The position numbers and the translations under genes were made by a program. The notes under the pieces were generated by a model, which was not told where the DNA came from, searched no databases, and worked only from the letters and a program-made list of their open reading frames with translations. Shown here one piece after another: positions 55,616 to 64,000 of a stretch of 64,000 nt of DNA; the stretch's first letter is position 1, and every line of letters starts with the position of its first letter. The stretch lies in contig NZ_JPRO01000013.1 of NCBI RefSeq assembly GCF_000737785.1, forward strand, positions 62,001 to 126,000. The letters run 5' to 3'. The stretch comes from Chryseobacterium luteum (GTDB taxonomy: Bacteria; Bacteroidota; Bacteroidia; Flavobacteriales; Weeksellaceae).

Positions 55616-56710
55616 TTATAAACTTCCTTTGGTTGATGGTAAATTAAAACTGCTGTCCGACTGGTTCACTGCCATTTTAACGGCTTTTGCAAATGCTTTG
55701 AAAACCGCTTCTATCTTGTGATGCTCATTACTGCCTTCCGCTTTGATGTTCAGGTTGGATTTTGAAGAATCTGTAAATGATTTGAAAAAGTGAAAGAACA
55801 TTTCTGTAGGAACATCCCCTATTTTTTCTCTTTTGAAATCAACATTCCAAACGATCCAGGGCCTGCCTCCGAAATCAATGGCAGCCTGAGCCAGGCAGTC
55901 GTCCATCGGAAGCAGGAAACCATATCTTTCAATCCCTTTTTTATTTCCCAGTGCCTTTATAAAAGCTTCCCCTAAAGCAATTCCTGTGTCTTCAATCGTG
56001 TGGTGCTCATCTACCTGAAGATCTCCTTTAACCTTGATTTTAAGATCTAAATTTCCATGTCTGGCGATTTGATCCAGCATATGATCAAAAAAATGAAGCC
56101 CGGTGGAAATTTCTGACATTCCTTTCCCGTTGAGATCTATTTCAATATCAATCTCAGTTTCATTGGTCTTTCTGTAGACTTTAGCCTTCCTCGATTCCTG
56201 TTTTAAAAAGCGGTAAATCCCGGACCAGTCTGTTGTAGTAAGCGCAGCATTTTCATTAAAGCTTTCATTGATGAAAATAGCTTTAGTTCCCAAATTTTGA
56301 GCAAGTTGAATATCTGTAACCCGGTCTCCGATAACATAAGAGTTTTCAAGATCATAATTTCCGTAGATGTATTTTGAGAGCATCCCGGTTCCCGGTTTTC
56401 TGGTGGGAAGATTTTCATGCTCAAAGCTTTTATCGATCAGAATATCACTGAAAATAATTCCTTCATTTTCAAAAGATTTCAGCATTTTTTCCTGTGGCTT
56501 GATAAAATCTTCATAAGGAAAACTTTCAGTTCCCAGGCCATCCTGATTGGTCACCATAACCAATTCGTAATCCATTTCTACGGTAATTCTGAAAAGGTTC
56601 TGAAACACCCCGGGATAAAATTCAAGCTTTTCCAGCGAATCTACCTGAAAATCTCCGGGCGGTTCTATTATAAGCGTTCCGTCACGGTCTATAAACAACA
56701 CTTTTTTCAT
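55616..56710 (-). CDS. hisB: Bifunctional histidinol-phosphatase / imidazoleglycerol-phosphate dehydratase
   Basis: 364 residues: a HAD-type phosphatase (about 1-165, [12 protein letters not shown] and [10 protein letters not shown]) fused to IGP dehydratase (about 170-364, with [22 protein letters not shown] and [11 protein letters not shown] manganese sites). It does steps 6 and 8. It overlaps hisC by four bases. Confidence 0.96.
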   Translation of the reverse strand: MKKVLFIDRDGTLIIEPPGDFQVDSLEKLEFYPGVFQNLFRITVEMDYELVMVTNQDGLGTESFPYEDFIKPQEKMLKSFENEGIIFSDILIDKSFEHENLPTRKPGTGMLSKYIYGNYDLENSYVIGDRVTDIQLAQNLGTKAIFINESFNENAALTTTDWSGIYRFLKQESRKAKVYRKTNETEIDIEIDLNGKGMSEISTGLHFFDHMLDQIARHGNLDLKIKVKGDLQVDEHHTIEDTGIALGEAFIKALGNKKGIERYGFLLPMDDCLAQAAIDFGGRPWIVWNVDFKREKIGDVPTEMFFHFFKSFTDSSKSNLNIKAEGSNEHHKIEAVFKAFAKAVKMAVNQSDSSFNLPSTKGSL

Positions 56711-57738
56711 GAGGTTATTCTTTTTAAAACACTGATCAATTTTTCATTTTCTTCACGGGTTCCTATGTTGATCCTTATGCAGTCCGGAATCGCAGGCGCT
56801 CTTTTACTGGTCAGGATTTCTTCTTCAAGCATTTTATTGTATACTTCTTCAGCATTTTTCATTTTGATCAGGAAGAAATTGGCATCTGTCGGAAATACTT
56901 TCTCGATGCATTCAATGGTTTTAAACTGGTTTTCCACCCAGGTCCTTTCTTTGAGTACATTGTCAACATTTTCTTTAAGCTTATTTTTATCGCCCAACAG
57001 GTTTAAAATTAGTTCCTGGCTTAGAGAATTCACGTTATAAGGAGCTTTCACCGTATTGATAAAGCGGATGATCCCTTCTGAAGCATAGGCAGAACCTACC
57101 CTTGCTCCGGCTGTTCCCCATGCTTTAGAAAACGTCTGCAGTACGATCAGATTTGGGTATTTATCCAGCAGCTCAATGCCTGACCTGTTTCCTGAAAATT
57201 CAATATACGCTTCATCTACCACCACAATTCCGTCAAAATTCCGGATAAAAAACTCGATATCCTCTACGCTGTTTCCCGTTGGATTGTTTGGGGAGCACAG
57301 GAAGAAAATTTTAATATCCCGTTCCTGAGTGATTTTTAGAAAATCATTTTTTATGATTTCAAAATTCTCATCCAGGTCCAGTTTTATCACTTCATTTTCA
57401 TTGACTGTTGCATAAAAACCATACATCGCAAAGGAAGGATTCATCATCAGAATGGCATCTTTTTTAGGCTCACAAAAGATCTTTATGATCAGATCAATCA
57501 GTTCGTCACTGCCGTTTCCTATTGCAATCTGATTGGGTGAAACTCCTTTAAGCTCTCCTAGTTTATTTTTAAGCTTTTTCTGTGAAGAATCCGGGTATCT
57601 GTTGAACTCCCCGAACGGACATTCATTGGCATCAAGCATTACAGGAGCATTGAACTCATTGTGATCTCTGAAACTGATATAAGGCTGTAATGTCAGTATA
57701 TTTTTTCTTACTAAAGCATTGAGGTTAAATTCTTTCAT
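56707..57738 (-). CDS. hisC: Histidinol-phosphate aminotransferase
   Basis: 343 residues, a fold-type I PLP enzyme. [18 protein letters not shown] and [14 protein letters not shown] give the PLP pocket, with Lys in SKAWG. It converts imidazole-acetol phosphate to histidinol phosphate. It lies four bases after hisD. Confidence 0.95.
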   Translation of the reverse strand: MKEFNLNALVRKNILTLQPYISFRDHNEFNAPVMLDANECPFGEFNRYPDSSQKKLKNKLGELKGVSPNQIAIGNGSDELIDLIIKIFCEPKKDAILMMNPSFAMYGFYATVNENEVIKLDLDENFEIIKNDFLKITQERDIKIFFLCSPNNPTGNSVEDIEFFIRNFDGIVVVDEAYIEFSGNRSGIELLDKYPNLIVLQTFSKAWGTAGARVGSAYASEGIIRFINTVKAPYNVNSLSQELILNLLGDKNKLKENVDNVLKERTWVENQFKTIECIEKVFPTDANFFLIKMKNAEEVYNKMLEEEILTSKRAPAIPDCIRINIGTREENEKLISVLKRITS

Positions 57739-57742
57739 TATA

Positions 57743-59017
57743 TTATTTTAATCTTATGGATACTGCATTTTTGTGGGCGATAAGGCCTTCTGCCTCTGCC
57801 ATTATTTCTATTGTTTTTCCTATTTTTTTAAGACCTTCCTTAGAAAGATGCTGGAAGGTAATTTTCTTGACAAAGCTGTCGAGGGAAACACCGCTATAAT
57901 TCCTTGCATAAGCATTGGTAGGCAGAGTATGGTTGGTCCCGCTGGCATAATCTCCGGCACTTTCGCAGGAATAATTCCCAAGGAAAACAGATCCCGCATT
58001 ACTGATCATGGAAATGTATGGGTCAAAATCTTCCAGTGCGAGGATAAGGTGTTCCGGAGCGTACAGATTACTGAATTCCAAGGCTTCATCAATAGAATTG
58101 GCCAGGATAAAAAGACTGTGAGCAAGAGCCAGGCTGGCCATCTCATTTCTCGGAAGTTTTTTGACCTGATTTTTAACAGCTTCAATGGTTTCTGTAAAGA
58201 TTTTGAAATCGGTGGTGATAAAAACAACCTGGCTATCACTTCCATGCTCTGCCTGAGAGAGAAGATCTGCCGCACAGAATTCGGGGACAGCCCTGCTGTC
58301 TGCAATGACGAGAACTTCGCTGGGGCCCGCAGGCATATCAATCGCCACACCGTAACGCTGCGCATATTCTTTTGCGGCAACAACATACTGGTTACCCGGG
58401 CCAAAAATCTTATACATTTTTGGAATACTTTCTGTTCCCAGAGTCATAGCGGCTATGGCCTGCGCTCCTCCTGTTTTAAAGATTTTTGTAATCCCGCAAA
58501 GCTTTGCAGTGAACAGGATCGCGGGATTAATATTCCCGCTGCTATCCGGCGGTGTACAGAGAATAATCTCCTGACATCCTGCTAAATTTGCTGGTACTGC
58601 AAGCATGAGAACGGTCGAAAACAAGGGTGCTGTTCCTCCCGGAATGTAGATTCCTACTTTTTCCACTGCCCGGTTCTCTCTCCAGCAGGTTACTCCTTTT
58701 ACGGTTTCAATTTTCCCGGTTTCTGTTATCTGTGCTGCATGGAATTTTGAAATATTTTCTTTTGCCTGTTGAATGGCTTCCTTTAAATCTTCAGAAATTT
58801 CATTTGCTGCATTGTCCAGTTCTGTTTCTGAAACTGTGATTTGTGAAGTGATTGCCTTATCAAATTTTTTATTGAATTCAATAAGTGCCCGGTCTCCATC
58901 TTTTTCAACGGATTCAAATATTTCTGCAATGAGTCCGGATATTTCTTCCCGTTCAAAAGCCGGCCGCTGCACCAGATTCTGCCATATTTTTCTTTCCGGA
59001 TATTTGTATATTTTCAT
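57743..59017 (-). CDS. hisD: Histidinol dehydrogenase
   Basis: 424 residues, the typical length. Family signatures are VGIYIPGGTAPLFSTVLML, DMPAGPSEVLVIAD, LLSQAEHGSDSQ (zinc and catalytic His), and GSVFLGNYSCESAGDYASG. It oxidises histidinol twice to histidine. The gap to hisG is two bases. Confidence 0.96.
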   Translation of the reverse strand: MKIYKYPERKIWQNLVQRPAFEREEISGLIAEIFESVEKDGDRALIEFNKKFDKAITSQITVSETELDNAANEISEDLKEAIQQAKENISKFHAAQITETGKIETVKGVTCWRENRAVEKVGIYIPGGTAPLFSTVLMLAVPANLAGCQEIILCTPPDSSGNINPAILFTAKLCGITKIFKTGGAQAIAAMTLGTESIPKMYKIFGPGNQYVVAAKEYAQRYGVAIDMPAGPSEVLVIADSRAVPEFCAADLLSQAEHGSDSQVVFITTDFKIFTETIEAVKNQVKKLPRNEMASLALAHSLFILANSIDEALEFSNLYAPEHLILALEDFDPYISMISNAGSVFLGNYSCESAGDYASGTNHTLPTNAYARNYSGVSLDSFVKKITFQHLSKEGLKKIGKTIEIMAEAEGLIAHKNAVSIRLK

Positions 59018-59019
59018 AA

Positions 59020-59877
59020 TTAAATCACCATTTTATCAATTGGAATAATGAGTATATCCTGAGCTCCTTTTTCTTTCAGTTCGTCGATCACATCCCAGAA
59101 TCTTTCTTCATCAATCACGGAATGAATGCTGCTCCATCCTTTTTCCGCCAGAGGAATTACAGTAGGGCTTTTCAGTACGGGAAGCACTGAAGCAATGTCA
59201 CTGATTTTATCATCGGGAACATTCATCAGAATATATTTTGAATTTTTTGCTTTTAAAACAGATTGGATTCTGAAGAGAAATTTATCCAGAACGGCTTCTT
59301 TTTGAGTATCCAGCAGAGAGGTCTTTGCTAAAACAGCTTCTGATTTCAGAATGGTAACGGTTTCCCTCAGTCCGTTTTTAAATAAGGTGCTTCCGGAGCT
59401 CACAATGTCACAGATGCCGTCTGCCAAACCAATATTCGGGGCTATTTCCACAGAACCGGAAATGATGTGGATATCGGAAGTGATTCCTTTGTTCTCAAGG
59501 AAATTTTTAAGGGTATTAGGATAAGAGGTAGCGATTTTTCTTCCCTGGAAGTAGGAAAGATCATCAGTTTCCACTTCTTTGGGAACAGCCAGTGAAACCC
59601 TGCATTTTGAAAACCCGAGCTTTTGAACGATCTTGATATTTTTCTGTTTTTCAGCTAAGAGGTTTTCACCGACAATGGCAATATCTACCACTCCATCTTC
59701 AAGGTATTGCGGAATATCCGAGTTTCTGAGATACATAATCTCCATCGGAAAATTGTCTACGGAAACTTTGAGCTGGTCTTTCCCGTTGTTGACGAAAATA
59801 CCGCAGTCTTTGAGGAGTTGCAGGGAGTCTTCATAAAGCCGTCCGCTTTTCTGGATCGCGATTTTTAATTTACTCAT
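59020..59877 (-). CDS. hisG: ATP phosphoribosyltransferase (long form)
   Basis: 285 residues: the catalytic domains (LKIAIQKSGRLYEDSLQLL; ISGSVEIAPNIGLADGICDIVSSGSTL) plus the C-terminal ACT-like regulatory domain (about 210-285), so histidine feedback inhibition is expected. It is the first structural gene of the operon, 147 bp downstream of the leader peptide. Confidence 0.96.
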   Translation of the reverse strand: MSKLKIAIQKSGRLYEDSLQLLKDCGIFVNNGKDQLKVSVDNFPMEIMYLRNSDIPQYLEDGVVDIAIVGENLLAEKQKNIKIVQKLGFSKCRVSLAVPKEVETDDLSYFQGRKIATSYPNTLKNFLENKGITSDIHIISGSVEIAPNIGLADGICDIVSSGSTLFKNGLRETVTILKSEAVLAKTSLLDTQKEAVLDKFLFRIQSVLKAKNSKYILMNVPDDKISDIASVLPVLKSPTVIPLAEKGWSSIHSVIDEERFWDVIDELKEKGAQDILIIPIDKMVI

Positions 59878-59946
59878 TATATTATTTTAGATAAATCTGA
59901 GTAAATGAGAAGTGATTTGCCGGGTACTTCCGGAGAGGATCCGGGA

Positions 59947-60024
59947 AACAAAAAACCGCCTGTTTACTCAGACGGTTTTAATTATTTTGATTTTAACACA
60001 TGTTTATATCAACCAATTCCGTCT
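59947..60024 (-). promoter_or_regulatory. his attenuator: antiterminator segment and terminator
   Basis: On the minus strand the leader message has AGACGG (60024-60019), overlapping the leader stop codon by one base. It is complementary to CCGTCT inside the 5' arm of the downstream terminator. The terminator pairs AAACCGTCTG with CAGGCGGTTT (59978-59953, one G-T wobble, loop AGTAAA) and ends in TTTTT. A ribosome reaching the leader stop would mask AGACGG and allow termination. A ribosome stalled on the His codons would leave it free to pair with CCGTCT, preventing termination. Secondary structure is by eye. Confidence 0.8.
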
Positions 60025-60074
60025 TAGCAGAGATGATGATAATAATGATGAAGTGTTAAAAAATTCGGGTTCAT
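60024..60074 (-). CDS. hisL: his operon leader peptide
   Basis: 16 residues, MNPNFLTLHHYYHHLC, with four His codons flanking two Tyr codons just before the stop. It sits between the promoter and the attenuator of hisG-IE. Such clustered codons are the classical sensor of charged tRNA-His. The peptide itself has no other expected role. Confidence 0.85.
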   Translation of the reverse strand: MNPNFLTLHHYYHHLC

Positions 60075-60091
60075 TGTTTTGAATTGTGGTA

Positions 60092-60121
60092 CAAATGTAG
60101 GGCTTATTTTTAAACTGCAAA
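60092..60121 (-). promoter_or_regulatory. Promoter of the his operon
   Basis: TTTG (60121-60118) and TACATTTG (60099-60092) on the minus strand are separated by 18 bp, a complete -33/-7 pair. The start site should fall about 12 bases before the leader ATG. Confidence 0.65.
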
Positions 60122-60127
60122 GTTTTT

Positions 60128-61225
60128 TTACAGATTTTTTTTGTAGAGATCCATTAGCTGCACCGCAATAGGTTCGTCATTAAATTTCTGGACAAATGCG
60201 AAGCTTTTTTCGGCACGACGTTCTCTCTCGGATTCATTTTCCCAGAGAAATTTTATTTTGGCCCCGATGTCGAGATAATTAGCCGGATCAATGTAAACGG
60301 AGTCCTCGCCTCCTGCTTCCGGAAGGCAGCTGACATTGCTGGTAATGGTTGCTGTCTTTGAGAAAAGCGCTTCTATTACAGGGATTCCAAAGCCTTCAAA
60401 AAAGCTGGGATATACAAAGATATCTGCCAGTTTGTAGATCACTGCCAGCTCATCCATGGAAACTCCTTCCAGGAAAAGCACCTGCTTTTCCATCTTATTT
60501 TTTCTGATAAAAGCTTCTACTTTTTTGTAGTAACCAGTCTTTTTACCCACTACAACCAATGGGATTTCAGTTCCCTGTATGCCTTGAACAATATTTAAAA
60601 GATTTTTCCTGTCTTCAATGGTTCCAACGTTTAAAATATAACGTCCGGGAAGGTTGAATTTCTCTTTGGCCTGCTGAATAAATTCATCAGACTGCTGTTC
60701 TTTAAATGCTTTGTGGCAGCCCTGATAAATGACTTCAATTTTACTTTCAGGAACTTTCAGATAGGTGATAATATCTCTTTTTGTCTGTTCTGAAATAGCA
60801 ATGATCTTATCTGCGGAACCGGCCGCTTTTTTAAATTTCCACAGATGTATTTTGCGGTCAAAAAAGGAATAATACTGCGGATATCTCATGAAGATGAGAT
60901 CATGGATCGTTACTATTTTTTTGATAGGTTCTTTGCCCCATTTCAATGGAAGTTCGCCGGAAAGGCCGTGAAATATATTGGCTCCCTGTTTTTGGGCGTC
61001 TTTTCCCATCTTAAGCTGCCGGGAAAGGTTACCTTTTGAGGTTGGGACAAACCGGACATTGGGTTTTTCCAGGATTTCTATGCCTCTTTCTGAGCTGTTC
61101 TTGTTCAGCAGCAGGTATTCGTTTTCAGGATAATACTGGGAAAGAATCCTGACAAGATCTCTTGAATAATTGCCCAATCCGGACGTATTGTGAAAAAAAC
61201 GTTTTGCATCGAAGGCAATTTTCAT
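60128..61225 (-). CDS. GT4-family glycosyltransferase
   Basis: 365 residues with the GT-B fold. It begins MKIAFDAKRFFHNTSGLGNYSRDL (acceptor-side glycine loop), has VGTIEDRKNLLNIVQGI, and the donor-binding FVYPSFFEGFGIPVIEAL, where the Glu residues contact the nucleotide sugar. It has no transmembrane helix. The sugar and acceptor are unknown; a surface polysaccharide or O-glycan is likely. It is isolated, upstream of the his promoter on the same strand. Confidence 0.9.
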   Translation of the reverse strand: MKIAFDAKRFFHNTSGLGNYSRDLVRILSQYYPENEYLLLNKNSSERGIEILEKPNVRFVPTSKGNLSRQLKMGKDAQKQGANIFHGLSGELPLKWGKEPIKKIVTIHDLIFMRYPQYYSFFDRKIHLWKFKKAAGSADKIIAISEQTKRDIITYLKVPESKIEVIYQGCHKAFKEQQSDEFIQQAKEKFNLPGRYILNVGTIEDRKNLLNIVQGIQGTEIPLVVVGKKTGYYKKVEAFIRKNKMEKQVLFLEGVSMDELAVIYKLADIFVYPSFFEGFGIPVIEALFSKTATITSNVSCLPEAGGEDSVYIDPANYLDIGAKIKFLWENESERERRAEKSFAFVQKFNDEPIAVQLMDLYKKNL

Positions 61226-61270
61226 ATCAAAGTTTTTAATAAGCTTTTTAACTGTTTAAAGGTATAAATA

Positions 61271-61303
61271 AAATAAACCCCAAATGACTATTCAGGGTTT
61301 ATT
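61271..61303 (-). terminator. Terminator of dapD
   Basis: AATAAACCC and GGGTTTATT pair perfectly around a 14-base loop, with TTTATTT following on the minus strand. Confidence 0.7.
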
Positions 61304-61348
61304 GTATAAATTTTAAAATGAAGCTTTAAAATTTAGAGAAAACACAGC

Positions 61349-62161
61349 TTATACGGCTACATTATTCTCTCTTAAAGCATCATTAAGGGATGTTTTTTTG
61401 TCTGTGGATTCTTTTCTCTGACCGATGATCAAAGCGCATGGAACCTGGTATTCTCCGGCCGGATACTGCTTTGTATAGCTTCCGGGAATGACCACTGAAC
61501 GGGCAGGAACTCTTCCTTTGATCTCAACAGGCTGGTCACCTGTAACATCAATAATTTTTGTAGAAGCTGTCAGTACAACATTAGCACCCAATACGGCTTC
61601 TTTTTCTACATGAACCCCTTCTACCACAATACATCTTGAACCGATGAAACAGTCGTCCTCAATGATCACAGGAGCTGCCTGTAAAGGCTCCAATACTCCA
61701 CCGATTCCTACACCACCACTCAGATGAACGTTTTTACCGATCTGCGCACAGCTTCCTACGGTAGCCCATGTATCCACCATCGTTCCTGAATCTACATAAG
61801 CGCCAATATTTACGTAAGACGGCATCAGAATTACTCCTGAAGCAACGAAAGATCCTTCTCTTGCGATGGCATGCGGTACAACTCTTACTCCTTTTTCAGC
61901 ATAATTTCTCTTCAAAGGAATTTTGTCATGAAACTCAAACGGACCTACTTCAATAGTTTCCATCTTCTGGATCGGGAAATACATTACTACAGCTTTCTTT
62001 ACCCATTCATTCACCTGCCAACCGTTTTCCGTAGGCTCGGCAACACGAAGCTTCCCGGAATCCAATAAGGAAATAACTTCTCTTATCGCCTTCTGGCTGT
62101 CTTCATTCTGTAATAAATCCCTGTTATCCCAAATGTTTTCAATAGTTTGTTGTAACGACAT
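61349..62161 (-). CDS. dapD: Tetrahydrodipicolinate N-succinyltransferase
   Basis: 270 residues. The C-terminal left-handed beta-helix carries hexapeptide repeats (VNIGAYVDSGTMVDTWATVGS, IGKNVHLSGGVGIGGVLEP). The N-terminus LQQTIENIWDNRDLL fits DapD. It succinylates tetrahydrodipicolinate in lysine and meso-diaminopimelate synthesis. Single gene with its own terminator. Confidence 0.95.
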   Translation of the reverse strand: MSLQQTIENIWDNRDLLQNEDSQKAIREVISLLDSGKLRVAEPTENGWQVNEWVKKAVVMYFPIQKMETIEVGPFEFHDKIPLKRNYAEKGVRVVPHAIAREGSFVASGVILMPSYVNIGAYVDSGTMVDTWATVGSCAQIGKNVHLSGGVGIGGVLEPLQAAPVIIEDDCFIGSRCIVVEGVHVEKEAVLGANVVLTASTKIIDVTGDQPVEIKGRVPARSVVIPGSYTKQYPAGEYQVPCALIIGQRKESTDKKTSLNDALRENNVAV

Positions 62162-62300
62162 GTTTCTTGTTTGATTTTAGTATAAATTATCCCTGCAGCT
62201 TCCCGCAGTTTTGAAGGTCAAAAGTACAAAAGATTGTTTTAGTATACAAGTTAGGACACAAGTCTCTAATCTTCATTATTCACTATTCTATCCGGTGGTT

Positions 62301-62672
62301 TTATTCGCAGATAATAAATTCCATCGTCTTCTCAACGTGTTTTTGCTGAATAATTCCTTCTGAATATTTAAGATTTGAACCTGTATTATATTTTGTTAAA
62401 TAAGCCGTATTTATGCCAGAAGTCAGTTCTGTAAGATCATCAGGAACAAGAGCTTTTATATTAAAAATCTCATCTCCGCATTTGATTTGGCCATTTGGAT
62501 CCTGTAAAAAGGTATTGTACCAGCTTTTTTCTGCAAGGCCCCATGATCTGGCAAAAATTCTGTCGTTAACGGTAACCATCCAGATTTCAAGAAAGGTTGT
62601 TCTCTGGTTTCCTGCTTTTATTTCAATAATGTTATGGTTGTTGATGTAAAGCAGAGCTTTGTCTTTATTCAT
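62301..62672 (-). CDS. DUF2255 family protein
   Basis: 123 residues from the ATG at 62672 (MNKDKALLYINNHNIIEIKAG). The frame is open further upstream, but that part reads through the preceding terminator region. DUF2255 features are TTFLEIWMVTVNDRIFARSWG and KSWYNTFLQDPNGQIKCGD, related to the split-barrel flavin/deazaflavin nitroreductase fold. A cofactor and substrate cannot be assigned. Confidence 0.8.
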   Translation of the reverse strand: MNKDKALLYINNHNIIEIKAGNQRTTFLEIWMVTVNDRIFARSWGLAEKSWYNTFLQDPNGQIKCGDEIFNIKALVPDDLTELTSGINTAYLTKYNTGSNLKYSEGIIQQKHVEKTMEFIICE

Positions 62673-62828
62673 TGTCAATTTTTTCACGAATCTAAAATGA
62701 ATTAAACGGTTTAACCAATTTATTATGCAGTATGAAGGGAATATTATTCGGATTAACACTTTTCTGATGTTGATTTTCTGGGCTGTAATTAAACAATGCT
62801 TGTATTTGATATTGGATGAATTGCCCAA

Positions 62829-62865
62829 AAACCATGTCAAGGTTTTAAACCTTGACATGGTTTTT
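62829..62865 (-). terminator. Terminator after the LytTR gene
   Basis: AACCATGTCAAGGTTT and AAACCTTGACATGGTT form a perfect 16-bp stem with T residues following on the minus strand. The stem wording (CATGTCAAGG) also occurs as a dispersed repeat in related genomes. Confidence 0.8.
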
Positions 62866-62875
62866 AGACTTTTTT

Positions 62876-63202
62876 TCAGAGCATCATCTTATTCAATGCT
62901 GTAATCAGACAATCTTTGTAACTTTTTGCCACAGCAATTTTCTGATCCTGGCATACAAGCTGGTTATCTTCGAAATATTCAATATTGGTTAAGTTGACAA
63001 TATAAGAATTGTGAACTCTCATGAATTTATCGGGAAGATTTTCAATAAGTTCTTTCAGAGATTTGTAGTAGATGTATTTTTTGCCGGATACGGTACTGAT
63101 TTCCACATAATTTCCCAAACCTTTTATAATGGTAATGTCTTTGAAGAAAATCTTCACCAGTTTTTTATCTGTTTTAATAAACGCAAAGGTCCGGTTCTCC
63201 AT
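62876..63202 (-). CDS. LytTR DNA-binding domain protein
   Basis: 108 residues consisting of little more than a LytTR domain: FFKDITIIKGLGNYVEIST, YKSLKELIENLP and FMRVHNSYIVNLTNIEYFED. There is no receiver domain, so its signal must come from elsewhere or from control of its synthesis. It begins 11 bp after the NlpC/P60 gene and probably shares its transcript. Confidence 0.88.
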   Translation of the reverse strand: MENRTFAFIKTDKKLVKIFFKDITIIKGLGNYVEISTVSGKKYIYYKSLKELIENLPDKFMRVHNSYIVNLTNIEYFEDNQLVCQDQKIAVAKSYKDCLITALNKMML

Positions 63203-63213
63203 AAACAGCTTTA

Positions 63214-63792
63214 TTATAATACTCTTTGAGCGTGCAGATAAGCTTTATTCCAATATTTTTCGTTTAACGAAGAGATCATTACTCCTTTTGATGTAGAGGC
63301 ATGAATGAATTTCACTTCTCCGTCTGCCCCTATGTCATGAACAATTCCTACATGGGAAACCCTGCTTCCCCCGGCTGTTGCAAAGAAGAGCAGATCACCG
63401 GGCTTTACTTCCCTGATGTCGATCTTTTTACCGGCATCGGCCTGGTCTGAAGATCTGCGTGGAAGTGAGAAATCATTTTCTTCAAAAACCTTTACGGTAA
63501 ATCCGGAACAGTCGAAACCTGAGGATGTGTTTCCTCCGAATTTATAAGGTGTTCCTATATATTTTTCGGCATCTTTCAGGATATCACTGACAGACCTGGA
63601 AATACTTCCGTCAAATTTTGAATCAAGCTTTCTGAGATTTTCAGCTTTTGCAACGGTTTTGGTTCCTGTATTTTTTCTTGAAGATACATTCTTAGAAGAT
63701 CCGCAGGAAACTGCCATAACGGAGGCAATGAGCAGAACGGAAAGCTGTTTTATTTTTAAGTTTTTTTCAAATAATCCCGGTACCATAGTCAT
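63214..63792 (-). CDS. NlpC/P60 (C40) cell-wall peptidase, lipoprotein
   Basis: 192 residues: signal peptide with lipobox ending Cys30 (SVMAVSC), a Ser/Lys-rich linker (31-65), and a C40 domain with Cys95 in GFDCSGFT, His147 in SHVGIVHD and His164 in FIHAST as the catalytic triad. It would cut gamma-D-Glu-diaminopimelate links in peptidoglycan. The start at 63792 places a short polar segment before the hydrophobic core; MVPGLFEKN at 63786 is an alternative. Confidence 0.9.
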   Translation of the reverse strand: MTMVPGLFEKNLKIKQLSVLLIASVMAVSCGSSKNVSSRKNTGTKTVAKAENLRKLDSKFDGSISRSVSDILKDAEKYIGTPYKFGGNTSSGFDCSGFTVKVFEENDFSLPRRSSDQADAGKKIDIREVKPGDLLFFATAGGSRVSHVGIVHDIGADGEVKFIHASTSKGVMISSLNEKYWNKAYLHAQRVL

Positions 63793-63916
63793 CTGATTTT
63801 AAATGAAGTAACTAATTATACAACAAATATACATTTTTATATATTAATTATGATTAAACTATACTACAACTATATGATAAATATATGTTAAAATTATAAT
63901 TTCTTATATTTATTAG

Positions 63917-63924
63917 TATATTTG
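63917..63924 (+). promoter_or_regulatory. -7 box of the gene at the right edge
   Basis: TATATTTG, 16 bp before the ATG at 63941, matches TAnnTTTG. Confidence 0.5.
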
Positions 63925-63940
63925 GATCCAATTGTTTGAT

Positions 63941-64000
63941 ATGGCAACGTACGAAAGTTTAATAAAAATTAAAGGCAGTGTAGGCGATCTGGTTTTTTAC
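63941..64000 (+). CDS. Start of a hypothetical protein (cut by right edge)
   Basis: Twenty codons, beginning MATYESLIKIKGSVGDLVFY, with a good -7 box upstream. The KGSVGDLVFY wording resembles the N-terminus of a short conserved Bacteroidota hypothetical protein. Nothing more can be said without the rest. Confidence 0.6.
   Translation, partial: MATYESLIKIKGSVGDLVFY

Noticed and set aside
62673-62858. N-terminal extension of the DUF2255 protein
   Set aside because: It would begin inside the terminator hairpin of the LytTR gene, and the DUF2255 family starts near MNKDKALLYI.

Overview
The window looks like chromosome of a Chryseobacterium-type flavobacterium (Bacteroidota, Weeksellaceae-like). 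The evidence is: secreted enzymes ending in a type IX secretion (T9SS) sorting domain, lipoproteins with an acidic stretch after the lipobox cysteine, bacillithiol-associated genes (ytxJ, YfiT/BstA type), a LeuA without its regulatory domain, and promoters with the Bacteroidota -7 box TAnnTTTG. No rRNA, tRNA, CRISPR array, prophage or complete insertion sequence was recognised.

Layout. 1-4.2 kb: small membrane proteins, a rhodanese, a general-stress flavin-binding protein, and a secreted flavodoxin-RidA fusion facing an AraC regulator. 4.2-10.6 kb: a minus-strand stress block (two hypotheticals, large catalase, CinA-like protein, SDR, a broken DUF6766 gene) behind a Crp/Fnr regulator. 10.6-15 kb: an EamA exporter facing a MocR regulator, then a second Crp/Fnr gene with bacillithiol-linked genes. 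15-23 kb: DEAD helicase, pncA, pseudouridine synthase, aroB, and three tandem porin-like barrels that share a sigma-54-like promoter. 23-27 kb: satD, a DUF3307 gene, purC and purF, with a small IVS-like cassette (four-helix-bundle gene between 25-bp inverted repeats) inserted between purC and purF. 27-34 kb: T9SS nuclease, acyl-CoA dehydrogenase, DinB protein, T9SS metalloprotease. 34.5-37 kb: an accessory island with a TNT-like NAD-glycohydrolase lipoprotein, a likely partner or immunity protein with two CxxC pairs, and a lone class I terpene synthase. 37-39 kb: MazG-like, thioredoxin-like and DUF4230 genes. 39-43.5 kb: leuACDB. 43.6-46.2 kb: a helical Bacteroidota protein and a frameshifted M19 dipeptidase. 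46.4-50.3 kb: thrS, infC (probable AUA start), rpmI, rplT. 50.4-53 kb: two tandem T9SS M28 peptidases. 53-60.1 kb: the complete his operon (hisGDCBHAF-IE) behind a His-codon leader peptide and attenuator. 60.1-64 kb: glycosyltransferase, dapD, DUF2255, LytTR and NlpC/P60 genes, and the start of a gene cut by the right edge.

How it fits together. Most of the window is housekeeping biosynthesis (His, Leu, purine, shikimate, DAP) and translation. The main points of interest are the histidine attenuator readable base by base, the TNT-like toxin or NADase candidate with its neighbour, the terpene cyclase, the inverted-repeat cassette in the purine operon, two matching Crp/Fnr-type operators about 42 bp upstream of predicted start sites, the shared GG-N10-G promoters of the porins, and two genes broken by small deletions.
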